From Akkermansia sp. (lineage in GTDB: Bacteria; Verrucomicrobiota; Verrucomicrobiia; Verrucomicrobiales; Akkermansiaceae): a stretch of 41,121 nucleotides of DNA. The stretch covers positions 1 through 41,121 of the forward strand of contig JAUNQN010000025.1 in the NCBI GenBank assembly GCA_030536145.1, given 5' to 3'. Below, one piece after another: positions 32,045-39,365 of the stretch. The notes below the pieces were generated by a model. That model was given only the letters and a program-made list of their open reading frames with translations. It did not search any database and was not told where the DNA came from. The position numbers and the translations under genes are program-made. The stretch's first letter is position 1; every line of letters begins with the position of its first letter.

Positions 32045-32605
32045 ATGGTGCTGTACTTCTTTATCACGGTATGTGTGGGAGATGTCCTGAAAGAATGCCA
32101 TATAGAGTTCATCCCCGCACAGCTACAGCTCCCCATCTGTGGTGGATACCTTGTCTACCCTCTCCTGGGTTACATCCTTCATAACACGCGCATAGGCACC
32201 ATGGGCAGGATTGCTATCTATACAGCAGGCATATTGGCGACCGCCGCCCATTTCTATGCAACTGCATTTGTACCTACTGCGGACGGAGGTATCAACTGCC
32301 TACTGAAAGGATACCTGAAGTTCCCGGCCGTCATGCAAGCAGCTGCAGTCCTGGTCTTTGTGAAATATAACGCAACATTTATCCTGGATACGCTCCGGCT
32401 CCGTGGAATTTGCAATTTCATCAAGCCTACCACCTTGAGCCTTTACCTCATGCACATTTACGTTTACCAGTACCTCTGCGCGCACGTTATAGACAGGACC
32501 TCCCCTATCCAGTACGCAAGCGCAGGCATCCTTACATTCCTGGTCCTGGCTGTGGCAGTACGGGTATTGCAGAAGATACCAGGGGCAAAGTACATATTCC
32601 CGTAG
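32045..32605 (+). pseudogene. C-terminal half of an Acyltransferase_3 membrane protein
   Basis: About 186 residues with five hydrophobic segments. The pattern PICGGYLVYPLLGYILHNT, then FIKPTTLSLYLMHIYVYQYL and a final transmembrane helix ending KIPGAKYIFP, is that of the C-terminal part of OafA/WecH-type O-acyltransferases, where the '..YLLHP' helix comes near the end. Complete members have about 350 residues with an N-terminal R-x-D-x-LRG signature, which is absent here. A terminator sits directly in front of the fragment and an in-frame stop precedes the ATG. No promoter or Shine-Dalgarno is evident. GC is lower than in the neighbours. Most likely a remnant of a surface-polysaccharide acyltransferase. 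Confidence 0.6.
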
Positions 32606-32643
32606 TACGGCTGGAGCCCGCCAAAACAGTTAGGCTAACTTGC

Positions 32644-32671
32644 TTTCTAACAGCGGGGAGACAGGTATGAT
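32644..32671 (+). promoter_or_regulatory. Possible promoter of the LemA-like gene
   Basis: -10 TATGAT (32666-32671), six bases before ATG 32678, with a weak -35 TTTCTA (32644-32649) at a 16-base spacing. The -10 is convincing, the -35 less so. Confidence 0.45.
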
Positions 32672-32677
32672 AGCAGC

Positions 32678-33226
32678 ATGAGCTATCTTGTATCCCTGGG
32701 GCTGCTGGTGCTGGTTGCATCATGGGTGGCGGCGGTGTACAACCGCCTGAGCCACCTGCGCGGGCTGGTGGCAGAGGCCTGGCTGCAGTGGCTGCTGGCC
32801 ACGCGGCAGCGCAATGCCTGCGCGGCGGATTTTGCCGCCGCGTTCACCCTGCGCCGCCCGCCGGGGGACATGCTGCCGCGCAGCATCCGCAAGCTCACGG
32901 AGGATTCTGAACTAAGCCTGGAGAGCGCCACCGCTGAGCGCAACAACGCCGGGGCCCTGCGCGCCGCCCTGGCGGAGCATGAGCTGGCGGCCGTGTTCCG
33001 CGCCACGTTCCTGGCCGTGCAGGAGACGGATACCATGGTGGCGGATGAGCAGCTGCAGCTGCTGGGTTCACGCCTGAGCCGCGCCCTGTTCCGCCAAGAG
33101 CAGTCCGCCCGCGTGTTCAACCGCATGGCGCAGGACTACAACCACGCGCTGGAGGATGTCTCCGGCCGCGTGCTGGGCTCCGTTTTCGGCTTCTCCCAGG
33201 CAGGAAATATCACCATACGCGGGTGA
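32678..33226 (+). CDS. LemA-family membrane protein (divergent)
   Basis: 182 residues. One N-terminal transmembrane segment (about 3-19) is followed by YNRLSHLRGLVAEAWLQWL, the LemA signature (usually YN-L-x-LRN-V-x-x-AWS). It ends with the family's helical region ARVFNRMAQDYNHALE and SVFGF. LemA proteins place a long helical bundle outside the cytoplasmic membrane; their biochemical role is not established. The middle is Ala/Arg-rich and diverges from typical LemA (the usual RRxDLIPNLV appears only as RRPPGDMLPRSI). It lies 52 bases before lysS, which has its own promoter. Confidence 0.7.
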   Translation: MSYLVSLGLLVLVASWVAAVYNRLSHLRGLVAEAWLQWLLATRQRNACAADFAAAFTLRRPPGDMLPRSIRKLTEDSELSLESATAERNNAGALRAALAEHELAAVFRATFLAVQETDTMVADEQLQLLGSRLSRALFRQEQSARVFNRMAQDYNHALEDVSGRVLGSVFGFSQAGNITIRG

Positions 33227-33241
33227 ACCGCGCGTTTGCAC

Positions 33242-33269
33242 TTGAAAAGCGGCCAAGTTGGGGTATAAT
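33242..33269 (+). promoter_or_regulatory. Promoter of lysS
   Basis: -35 TTGAAA (33242-33247), 16-base spacer, perfect -10 TATAAT (33264-33269), ATG at 33279; leader of two to three bases. Confidence 0.8.
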
Positions 33270-33278
33270 CCTCGCGCT

Positions 33279-34766
33279 ATGAGCGAAAATGAACCTGTAC
33301 AGACAGCACCGGGCTCCTCTGAGGAGGAGTTGATTGCCGTGCGCCGCGAGAAGGTGGACAAAATCCGCGAGCTGGGGGTAAACCCCTACGGCGGCCGTTT
33401 TGACGTGACCACGAACGCGGCGGAAATCAAGGCTCATTTCGAGGAAGGCAAACAGGTGCGTTTCCTGGGCCGCATCACCGCCCTGCGTGATATGGGCAAG
33501 ACCCAGTTCTTCACCGTGGGTGACGTGTGCGGCTCCATCCAGTGCATGCTCACCCGCAAGGCCGTGGGGGAGGAAGTGTGGCCCCTGTGGAAGCTCCTGG
33601 AGCGCGGCGACTGGGTCGGCATTCAGGGCGAGACCTTCGTGACCCGCACCGGGGAGCCCTCCGTGCGCGTGGAAAGCTTCAAGGTGCTCTCCAAGGCCCT
33701 GCGCCCCATGCCGGACAAGTTCCACGGCCTGGCGGACCAGGACCTGCGCTACCGCCGCCGCCACATGGACCTGATGAGCAATGCCGACAGCGCCAAGCGC
33801 TTTGTGCAGCGCTCCCTGATTGTGCAGGAAATCCGCAATTTCCTGCAGGCCCGCGGTTTCCTGGAGGTGGAGACCCCCATGCTGCAGGACGTGGCCGGCG
33901 GTGCCGCCGCCAAGCCGTTCGAGTCCTACTACAACGCGCTCAAGAAGCCGGTGACGCTGCGTATTGCCCCTGAGCTGTACCTGAAGCGCCTGCTGGTAGG
34001 CGGTTTCCCGAAGGTGTTCGAGCTGAACCGCAATTTCCGCAACGAGGGTGTGGACCGCCGCCACAACCCGGAGTTCACCGTGCTGGAGGTGTACGAGGCC
34101 GGCGGCGACTACGAGACCATGGCGGAGCTCATCGAGGAGATGGTGACCACCGTGGCGGAGCGCGTGTTCGGCACCCTGCAGTTTGACCAGTACGACGACG
34201 AGGGCAACCTGCGCTGGACGATTGACCTGACCCGCCCCTGGCGCCGCGCAGACTACAACGACCTGGTGAAGGAAGCCGCCGGTGCAGACTGGTACGACCT
34301 GACCCCGGAGCAGCGCCGCAGCCGTGCAGAGAACGAGCTGGGCGTGCAAATCGGCGAGGAGCTGGACGACGTGGGCGTGACCCAGCAGGTGTATGAGAAG
34401 CTGGTGGAGGAAAAGCAGGCCAACCCGCTCTTTGTGTGCCACGTGGCCCGTGACCTGGTGCCCCTGGCCAAGGCCAACCCGGAGAACCCGGAGGTGGTGG
34501 ACGTGTTTGAGCTGGTGATGAACGGCCAGGAGCTCTGCCCCGGCTATTCAGAGCAGAACGACCCCGTGGAGCAGCTGGAGCGCCTGAAGCACCAGGCCGG
34601 CGAGGAGACCCAGAAAATCGACTACGACTTTGTGGAGTCCCTGGAATCCGGCATGCCCAGCGCCGGCGGCATCGGCATCGGCATAGACCGCCTGTGCATG
34701 CTCATGACGGGCGCCTGCTCCATCCGCGACATCATCCTGTTCCCGCAGCTCAAGAACCGCGGCTAA
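33279..34766 (+). CDS. lysS: Lysyl-tRNA synthetase, class II
   Basis: 495 residues, normal length. It charges tRNA-Lys. The N-terminal OB-fold anticodon domain (about 50-165, VRFLGRITALRDMGKTQFF) is followed by the class II core. Motif 1 region: FLQARGFLEVETPMLQ. Motif 2: FELNRNFRNEGVDRRHNPEFT. Motif 3: GGIGIGIDRLCML. The lysine-pocket stretch GQELCPGYSEQNDP is variant compared with the usual REIGNGFSELNDA, but the acidic residues remain. The start at 33279 (MSENEP) is fixed by the promoter; the frame extends a little upstream through the -10 box. Single-gene unit with its own terminator. Confidence 0.97.
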   Translation: MSENEPVQTAPGSSEEELIAVRREKVDKIRELGVNPYGGRFDVTTNAAEIKAHFEEGKQVRFLGRITALRDMGKTQFFTVGDVCGSIQCMLTRKAVGEEVWPLWKLLERGDWVGIQGETFVTRTGEPSVRVESFKVLSKALRPMPDKFHGLADQDLRYRRRHMDLMSNADSAKRFVQRSLIVQEIRNFLQARGFLEVETPMLQDVAGGAAAKPFESYYNALKKPVTLRIAPELYLKRLLVGGFPKVFELNRNFRNEGVDRRHNPEFTVLEVYEAGGDYETMAELIEEMVTTVAERVFGTLQFDQYDDEGNLRWTIDLTRPWRRADYNDLVKEAAGADWYDLTPEQRRSRAENELGVQIGEELDDVGVTQQVYEKLVEEKQANPLFVCHVARDLVPLAKANPENPEVVDVFELVMNGQELCPGYSEQNDPVEQLERLKHQAGEETQKIDYDFVESLESGMPSAGGIGIGIDRLCMLMTGACSIRDIILFPQLKNRG

Positions 34767-34792
34767 GGGAACAAAGAGCCGCAACCGCTTTC

Positions 34793-34827
34793 AACCGCCG
34801 CACGGTTTCACGCCGCGCGGCGGTTTT
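34793..34827 (+). terminator. Intrinsic terminator of lysS
   Basis: AACCGCCGC / GCGGCGGTT stem with a 15-base loop followed by TTGG; the run is TTTT across the stem end. Confidence 0.75.
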
Positions 34828-34830
34828 GGC

Positions 34831-34858
34831 TTTACAAATGGCAGCGCGGCTGTATGCT
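34831..34858 (+). promoter_or_regulatory. Promoter of the retropepsin-like protease gene
   Basis: -35 TTTACA (34831-34836), 16-base spacer, -10 TATGCT (34853-34858), ATG at 34866. This excludes the in-frame ATG at 34854, which lies within the -10 box. Confidence 0.65.
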
Positions 34859-34865
34859 AGGGCAC

Positions 34866-35786
34866 ATGAACACCTTTCACCTTCTCCTGACCTGCTGCCT
34901 GGCAACGGGCACCCTGTGCGCCGCCGCCCCCAAGAAAACGGCCCCCGCGGCCAAGGACAAACCCGCCGCTGCACAGGCCGTGGACAAGAAAGCCAAGCTC
35001 ACCCGTGACGCCAAGTGCCGCCAGGTGCTGGCGGAATGCACCGTGAACGGCAAGAAGGCCATCATGATGCTGGATACGGGCGCCTCCCACACCGTGCTGG
35101 CCAAGTCATTTGTGGAAAAATCCATCCCGGATGCCCAGAAGGTGGACACCAGCCAGATGACCGCCAACAGCAACAGCGCGCGCCAGCAGGTGCCGGATAT
35201 CTACCAGGTGCAGCTGGGCGTGAACGGCAGGAAACTGGAGCATTACGCCCTCTGCCTGCCGCTGGATGGCGTGCAGCAGAGCATGGCCACCCCCATAGAC
35301 GGCATCCTGGGCATTGACGTGCTGGGGGATATGGAGTTCACCTTTGACCTGCGGGAGGGCGGAGAGGGCTGCTACTGGGGCCTGCCGAAGGACGTGGACG
35401 GCATGGCCGTGATGGAGCCGCTGCGCGTGGACCGCCTGAACCGCCCGGTCATGCTCATCGACACCGGGACCAAGGAAACCCCGCACCAGGTTGCCCTGCT
35501 GCTGGACACCGGAGCCTCCGTAACCTGCGTGCTGCCCAAGGACTGGCCCGCCGGGGCAGAGGCGGAGGAGAAGACCGTGGGCGTGGCAGACGTGAACGGC
35601 GCCGCCAAGGCCACCGTGAAGTACGGCAAGCCGGTCTCCGTCTCCCTGGCCAAGGGGGTGAAGGTGAAAATGGCCCCGCAGCTCCAGGGCGGCAACGCGG
35701 ACGGCATCATCGGCATGGATGCGCTGGAGGGCCTGCGCTTTGCCCACCGCGGCTCCGGCTCCGTGCGTTTCCTCATCTCCAAGTAA
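34866..35786 (+). CDS. Exported two-domain retropepsin-like aspartic protease
   Basis: 306 residues. A signal peptide (MNTFHLLLTCCLATGTLCAA) and a Lys/Ala/Pro linker (about 20-48) precede two retropepsin-like lobes. Lobe 1 has AIMMLDTGASHTVL (D70) and the closing hydrophobic-Gly motif GILGIDVLG (146-154). Lobe 2 has VALLLDTGASVTCVLP (D214) and GIIGMDALEG (280-289). Retropepsins normally pair two copies of a single domain; here both lobes are in one chain, as in pepsin, so the protein could form an active site as a monomer. It should act in the periplasm or outside the cell. Akkermansia is reported to secrete an aspartic protease that acts on mucin, but I cannot say this is the orthologue. A DUF486 gene follows after 9 bases. 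Confidence 0.8.
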   Translation: MNTFHLLLTCCLATGTLCAAAPKKTAPAAKDKPAAAQAVDKKAKLTRDAKCRQVLAECTVNGKKAIMMLDTGASHTVLAKSFVEKSIPDAQKVDTSQMTANSNSARQQVPDIYQVQLGVNGRKLEHYALCLPLDGVQQSMATPIDGILGIDVLGDMEFTFDLREGGEGCYWGLPKDVDGMAVMEPLRVDRLNRPVMLIDTGTKETPHQVALLLDTGASVTCVLPKDWPAGAEAEEKTVGVADVNGAAKATVKYGKPVSVSLAKGVKVKMAPQLQGGNADGIIGMDALEGLRFAHRGSGSVRFLISK

Positions 35787-35795
35787 TACGCCGCC

Positions 35796-36161
35796 ATGAA
35801 GCTCGGCCTCTCCATCATGATGCTGGCCATCAGCAACATGGTGATGACCTTCGCCTGGTACGGTTTCCTCCGCAAGCCGGGGGAAGCCGCTGCCTCCCCC
35901 TGGTGGAAACTCGTCCTCATGAGCTGGGGGCTGGCCTTTTTCGAGTACTGCTTCATGGTGCCCGCCAACCACATGGGCCGCGCGTACGGGCTCTCCCTGG
36001 CGCAGCTGAAAATCATGCAGGAGGCCATCACCCTGGCCATCTTCGTCCCCTTCATGATTTTCTACATGGGGGAGCAGTGGAAATGGGACTACCTCTGGGC
36101 CTTCCTCTGCGTGCTGGGCGCGGTGTACTTTGTGAACCGCCAGGGGCTCACGGGCATGTAA
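35796..36161 (+). CDS. DMT-family small membrane protein (DUF486)
   Basis: 121 residues with four hydrophobic helices. Conserved DUF486 segments are present: NMVMTFAWYGFLR (19-31), SWGLAFFEYCFMVPANHMGR and LKIMQEAITLAIFVPFM. Members belong to the drug/metabolite transporter superfamily; no substrate is known. It lies 9 bases after the protease gene and is probably co-transcribed. An unusual hairpin follows before the trmB promoter. Confidence 0.9.
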   Translation: MKLGLSIMMLAISNMVMTFAWYGFLRKPGEAAASPWWKLVLMSWGLAFFEYCFMVPANHMGRAYGLSLAQLKIMQEAITLAIFVPFMIFYMGEQWKWDYLWAFLCVLGAVYFVNRQGLTGM

Positions 36162-36185
36162 CCGCCACGCAGCGCACCTTTGCCG

Positions 36186-36212
36186 CGGCACCCGTTTTTT
36201 TGGCGGGTGCCG
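36186..36212 (+). terminator. Hairpin with a T-rich loop after the DUF486 gene
   Basis: CGGCACCCG (36186-36194) pairs with CGGGTGCCG (36204-36212) around TTTTTTTGG. The T run is in the loop, not after the stem, so termination would rely on the small upstream palindrome TGCCGCGGCA or be weak. Confidence 0.4.
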
Positions 36213-36222
36213 TGAATTGTCT

Positions 36223-36251
36223 TTGACATGCCGCCCCGCCCTGTGTACAAT
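36223..36251 (+). promoter_or_regulatory. Promoter of trmB-tgt-yajC
   Basis: Consensus -35 TTGACA (36223-36228), 17-base spacer, -10 TACAAT (36246-36251), ATG at 36264. Leader about six bases. Confidence 0.8.
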
Positions 36252-36263
36252 CACGCGCGTACC

Positions 36264-36851
36264 ATGAGCACCGCATTTGTTCCGCAAGACTACTTTGCCC
36301 GCTACACCGTACCGGAAATTTTCGGCGCGGGGGAAACCTGCGAGGTGGACCTGGGCTGCGGGGACGGCGGTTTCCTGCTGGCCATGGCAGAGCACTACCC
36401 GGAGACGCGTTTCCTGGGCGTGGAGCGCCTGCTGGGCCGTATCCGCAAGGTATGTGCGGAAAGCGAGCGCCGCGGCCTGCAGAACGTGCGCGGCCTGCGC
36501 CTGGAGAGCCGCTATTTCCTGGAGTGGATGATTGCCCCCGGCAGCATCCACCGCCTGCACTACCTTTTCCCGGACCCCTGGCCCAAGGAGAAGCACCACA
36601 AGAACCGCCTGGTGCAGGAATCCTTCATCCCCGTGCTGCACCGCGCCCTGGCAGAGGGCGGGGAAATGCTCTTCAAGACAGACCATGAGGAGTATTTCCA
36701 GTGGGTGTGCGAGCTGATGGACGCCTCTCCCCTGTTCACCAGCGCAGAGTGGAACGCCCCCTTCTACCCCAAGACCGATTTCCAGAAACAGTGGGAAGCC
36801 ATGGGCAAGCCCATCTTCTCCGCACGCTTCATCCGCAACCATGTCCTTTGA
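36264..36851 (+). CDS. trmB: tRNA (guanine-N7-)-methyltransferase
   Basis: 195 residues. It forms m7G46 in tRNA variable loops using SAM. The SAM site is VDLGCGDGGFLLAMA, followed by FLGVERLLGRIRKV. The diagnostic TrmB segment is YLFPDPWPKEKHHKNRLVQ, and the C-terminal motif TDFQKQWEAMGKPIF is intact. The start at 36264 (MSTAF) is set by the promoter; a more upstream ATG at 36228 falls within the -35 box. The last 11 bases overlap the start of tgt, so the two are co-translated. Confidence 0.96.
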   Translation: MSTAFVPQDYFARYTVPEIFGAGETCEVDLGCGDGGFLLAMAEHYPETRFLGVERLLGRIRKVCAESERRGLQNVRGLRLESRYFLEWMIAPGSIHRLHYLFPDPWPKEKHHKNRLVQESFIPVLHRALAEGGEMLFKTDHEEYFQWVCELMDASPLFTSAEWNAPFYPKTDFQKQWEAMGKPIFSARFIRNHVL

Positions 36852-37971
36852 CCTGCACAGCACAGACCCCTCCGGCGCCCGCCTGGGCACCCTGCACCTG
36901 CCCCACGGGGATGTGCAGACCCCCATCTTTATGCCCGTGGGCACACAGGGCACCGTGAAAACCCTGCACCCGCAGGACCTGGAGGACCTGGGCGCACAGA
37001 TTATCCTGGGAAACACCTACCACCTCTGCCTGCGCCCGGGGGATGAATCCATCCGCAACCTGGGCGGCCTGCACGGCTTTGCCGGCTGGAACAAGCCCAT
37101 CCTCACGGATTCCGGCGGTTTCCAGGTGTGGAGCCTGGCCCGCCTGCGCAAGATCACGGAGGAAGGCGTGCGCTTCTGCAACCACATAGACGGCGCGTAC
37201 ATGATGCTCTCCCCGGAGCGCAGCATGGAAATCCAGGCCAACCTGGGCAGTGATATCGCCATGCTCTTCGATGAATGCCCGCCCTACCCCTGCGACCGCA
37301 AGTACGCGGAAAAATCCCTGGGCTACACCCTGCGCTGGGCCAGGCGCTGCAAGGCCTGGGTGGATGAGCACCGCCCCATGAGCGGCAATGCGCCCCAGCA
37401 GCACTTCGGCATTGTGCAGGGCTCCGTGTATGCGGACCTGCGCCGCCAGTGCGCAGAGGAGCTGGCCGCCATGGATTTCGACGGCTACGCCATCGGCGGT
37501 GTCTCCGTGGGTGAGCCGGAGGAGGAAATGCTCCGCGCCATTGAGAACACCGCCCCCTACCTGCCGCAGGACAAGGCCCGCTATGCCATGGGCCTGGGCA
37601 CGCCCACCCAGCTGCTGGAGATGATAGAGCGCGGGGTGGACATGTTCGACTGCGTGATGCCCACCCGCCTGGCGCGCCACGGCATCGCCATGACCCCGGA
37701 CGGCCCCATCCACATCAAGAACGAGCGATGGAAGAACGACAGCCGCCCGCTGGACCCGGAGGGGCACCCGCACGTGACCCGCTTCTCCCGCGCGGCCATC
37801 CGCCACTTCTTCCGCGCCGGGGAGATCCTGGCCCTGCGCCTGCTCTCCTTCCAGAACCTCCACTTCTACCTCCGGCTCATGGCGCAAGCGAGAAGCGCCA
37901 TTGCCGCCGGCCAATTCGCTGCCTTCAAGAGCAGCTTCATCTCGCGCTACCAAGCAAACGATATACAATGA
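36841..37971 (+). CDS. tgt: Queuine tRNA-ribosyltransferase (tRNA-guanine transglycosylase) lacking the zinc ligands
   Basis: 376 residues, full length. It swaps guanine-34 of Asp, Asn, His and Tyr tRNAs for preQ1 in bacteria. The catalytic residues are kept: D90 in LTDSGGFQVW and the nucleophile D267 in GVDMFDCVMPTR; the substrate loop FGIVQGSVYADLR is also normal. The zinc site is not. Where bacterial Tgt has PLDPxCxCYTCRNxSRA, this protein reads PLDPEGHPHVTRFSRA (303-318), one residue shorter with no Cys, and the fourth ligand (His in IHNL) is Gln (Q338 in FQNL). The surrounding sequence is otherwise typical. Its stop overlaps yajC as ATGA. QueF and QueC at 6173-8226 provide the earlier steps. 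Confidence 0.93.
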   Translation: MSFDLHSTDPSGARLGTLHLPHGDVQTPIFMPVGTQGTVKTLHPQDLEDLGAQIILGNTYHLCLRPGDESIRNLGGLHGFAGWNKPILTDSGGFQVWSLARLRKITEEGVRFCNHIDGAYMMLSPERSMEIQANLGSDIAMLFDECPPYPCDRKYAEKSLGYTLRWARRCKAWVDEHRPMSGNAPQQHFGIVQGSVYADLRRQCAEELAAMDFDGYAIGGVSVGEPEEEMLRAIENTAPYLPQDKARYAMGLGTPTQLLEMIERGVDMFDCVMPTRLARHGIAMTPDGPIHIKNERWKNDSRPLDPEGHPHVTRFSRAAIRHFFRAGEILALRLLSFQNLHFYLRLMAQARSAIAAGQFAAFKSSFISRYQANDIQ

Positions 37972-38303
37972 ACGCATTATTCCTGTTAGCAGACGGTGCC
38001 GCCCCCCAGGGCGCAGGCCTTGGCGGGTTCATCCCCATTATCCTCATCGTCGTCATCATGTACTTCATCCTCATCCGCCCGCAGCAGAAGCAGCAGAAGG
38101 AGCTCAGGGAGCGCCAGAACAACCTGCAGTCCGGTGACAAGGTGGTGACCGCCGGCGGTATCTACGGCATCATCCGTGAGGTGAAGGACGCCACCGTGAA
38201 GCTGGAGATTGCCCCCAACACCGTCATCAAGGTGGCCCGCACCAGCATTGTCTCCAACGTGGCCAAGGACGGCTCCGCAGACGCCCCCGCCGCCCAGAAG
38301 TAA
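37968..38303 (+). CDS. yajC: Preprotein translocase auxiliary subunit
   Basis: 111 residues. One transmembrane helix (about 20-40, FIPIILIVVIMYFILIRPQQ) is followed by the cytoplasmic YajC domain: QKELRERQNNLQSGDKVVTA, then GGIYGIIREV and IKVARTSIVSNV. YajC associates with SecDF in protein export. It is translationally coupled to tgt (ATGA, 37968-37971); the tgt-yajC neighbourhood is common in bacteria, often followed by secDF, but here a terminator and aroE follow instead. Confidence 0.95.
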   Translation: MNALFLLADGAAPQGAGLGGFIPIILIVVIMYFILIRPQQKQQKELRERQNNLQSGDKVVTAGGIYGIIREVKDATVKLEIAPNTVIKVARTSIVSNVAKDGSADAPAAQK

Positions 38304-38330
38304 CACGCCCGGCGCGTATCCGGTTTTTCC

Positions 38331-38370
38331 GGGCATGCGGCTCACACCGGGCCGCATGCCCTTCCCTTTT
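38331..38370 (+). terminator. Intrinsic terminator of the trmB-tgt-yajC unit
   Basis: Perfect 11-bp stem GGGCATGCGGC / GCCGCATGCCC with a nine-base loop, followed by TTCCCTTTT. Confidence 0.8.
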
Positions 38371-38398
38371 CTCCCCCCCTGTCGAACAAGATTTTCCC

Positions 38399-39298
38399 AT
38401 GCAAGCCGTCTATACCGCAGCAGAATACGCCACCACCCTGACAGCAGACCTGGCACCGCACCGCGTGCGCCTGGGCGTGGTGGGCAATCCCATAGCCCAC
38501 TCCTGCTCCCCGCAAATGCAGCAGGCCGCCCTGCACGCCGCCGCCATGCCCGGCACCTATGTGCGCCTGCAAGCCGGGCTGGAGGCCGGCGCCTTTGAGC
38601 AGGCCCTGGCCACCTTCCACCGCATGGGATTCACCGGGCTGAACATCACCGTGCCCTTCAAGCGCCGCGCCTTTGCCGCCGCAGATTGCTCCGCAGATGC
38701 CCTTGCCACCCGCTGCGGCGCGTGCAACACCCTGGTGCGTACGGAAACGGGCTGGACCGGGTACAACACGGACGGCCCCGGTTTTGCCCGAGCCATCGCA
38801 GAGCTGTGCGGCAAGCCCCTGGGGCAACTGCGCGTGGCCCTGCTGGGCGCATGCGGCGGCGCCGGCACCGCACTGGCCTACCAGTGCGCCCTGGATTCCT
38901 GCCCGCAGCTCGCCATCATCAACCGCCCCAAGCCCGCGCTGGATGCCCTGGCGCAGGAGCTGGCCGCCATCTCCCCCGGCCGCGTACACGCAGCCGCCAT
39001 GGGAACAGACGCCCACCGCAGCGCCGTGCAGCAGGCGGACCTGGTGGTAAACGCCACCTCCCTGGGCCTGTCCGCCGGGGACCCCATGCCGCTGGACCCC
39101 GCCTGGTTGCAGCCCGGGCAGGTGGTGTATGACATCGTGACCCACGCCACCCCCCTGCAGCAGGCCGCGCGGGAGCGCGGCTGCACCGCCAGCCACGGCC
39201 TGGGCATGCTGCTCTGGCAGGGGGCATACGCCTTTGAAAAATGGTTCCACACCCTGCCGGATACCGCAGCCATGCAGCACGCCCTGCTGCTCCGCTAG
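38399..39298 (+). CDS. aroE: Shikimate dehydrogenase
   Basis: 299 residues. It reduces 3-dehydroshikimate to shikimate with NADPH in aromatic amino acid synthesis. Substrate-domain motifs: GNPIAHSCSPQMQ (29-41), GLNITVPFKRRAF with the catalytic Lys, GACNTLVR and GYNTDGPGF. The cofactor domain has LLGACGGAGTALAYQ, a slightly unusual glycine loop, followed by INRPKP. The C-terminal GLGMLLWQGAYAFEKW is typical. No promoter could be assigned with confidence, and no Shine-Dalgarno is seen. A possible weak terminator (CTGCTG ... CAGCAG, then TTTTTT at about 39323) overlaps the gene end. Confidence 0.93.
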   Translation: MQAVYTAAEYATTLTADLAPHRVRLGVVGNPIAHSCSPQMQQAALHAAAMPGTYVRLQAGLEAGAFEQALATFHRMGFTGLNITVPFKRRAFAAADCSADALATRCGACNTLVRTETGWTGYNTDGPGFARAIAELCGKPLGQLRVALLGACGGAGTALAYQCALDSCPQLAIINRPKPALDALAQELAAISPGRVHAAAMGTDAHRSAVQQADLVVNATSLGLSAGDPMPLDPAWLQPGQVVYDIVTHATPLQQAARERGCTASHGLGMLLWQGAYAFEKWFHTLPDTAAMQHALLLR

Positions 39299-39330
39299 CC
39301 CCGGCAGGCCGTCAGCAGCACGTTTTTTGC

Positions 39331-39359
39331 TTGTAAGCAACGGTAGATATCCTTATACT
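39331..39359 (+). promoter_or_regulatory. Promoter of the 193-residue protein gene
   Basis: -35 TTGTAA (39331-39336), 17-base spacer, -10 TATACT (39354-39359), ATG at 39366: the predicted first transcribed base is the A of the start codon, the clearest leaderless case here. Confidence 0.7.
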
Positions 39360-39365
39360 GGGCTT

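Noticed and set aside
35460..35474. A third DTG in the aspartic protease (residues 199-201, MLIDTGTKE)
   Set aside because: It lacks the following Ser/Ala-Ser context and has no matching closing motif; it precedes the real lobe-2 DTGAS by only 14 residues, so it is probably a strand coincidence.
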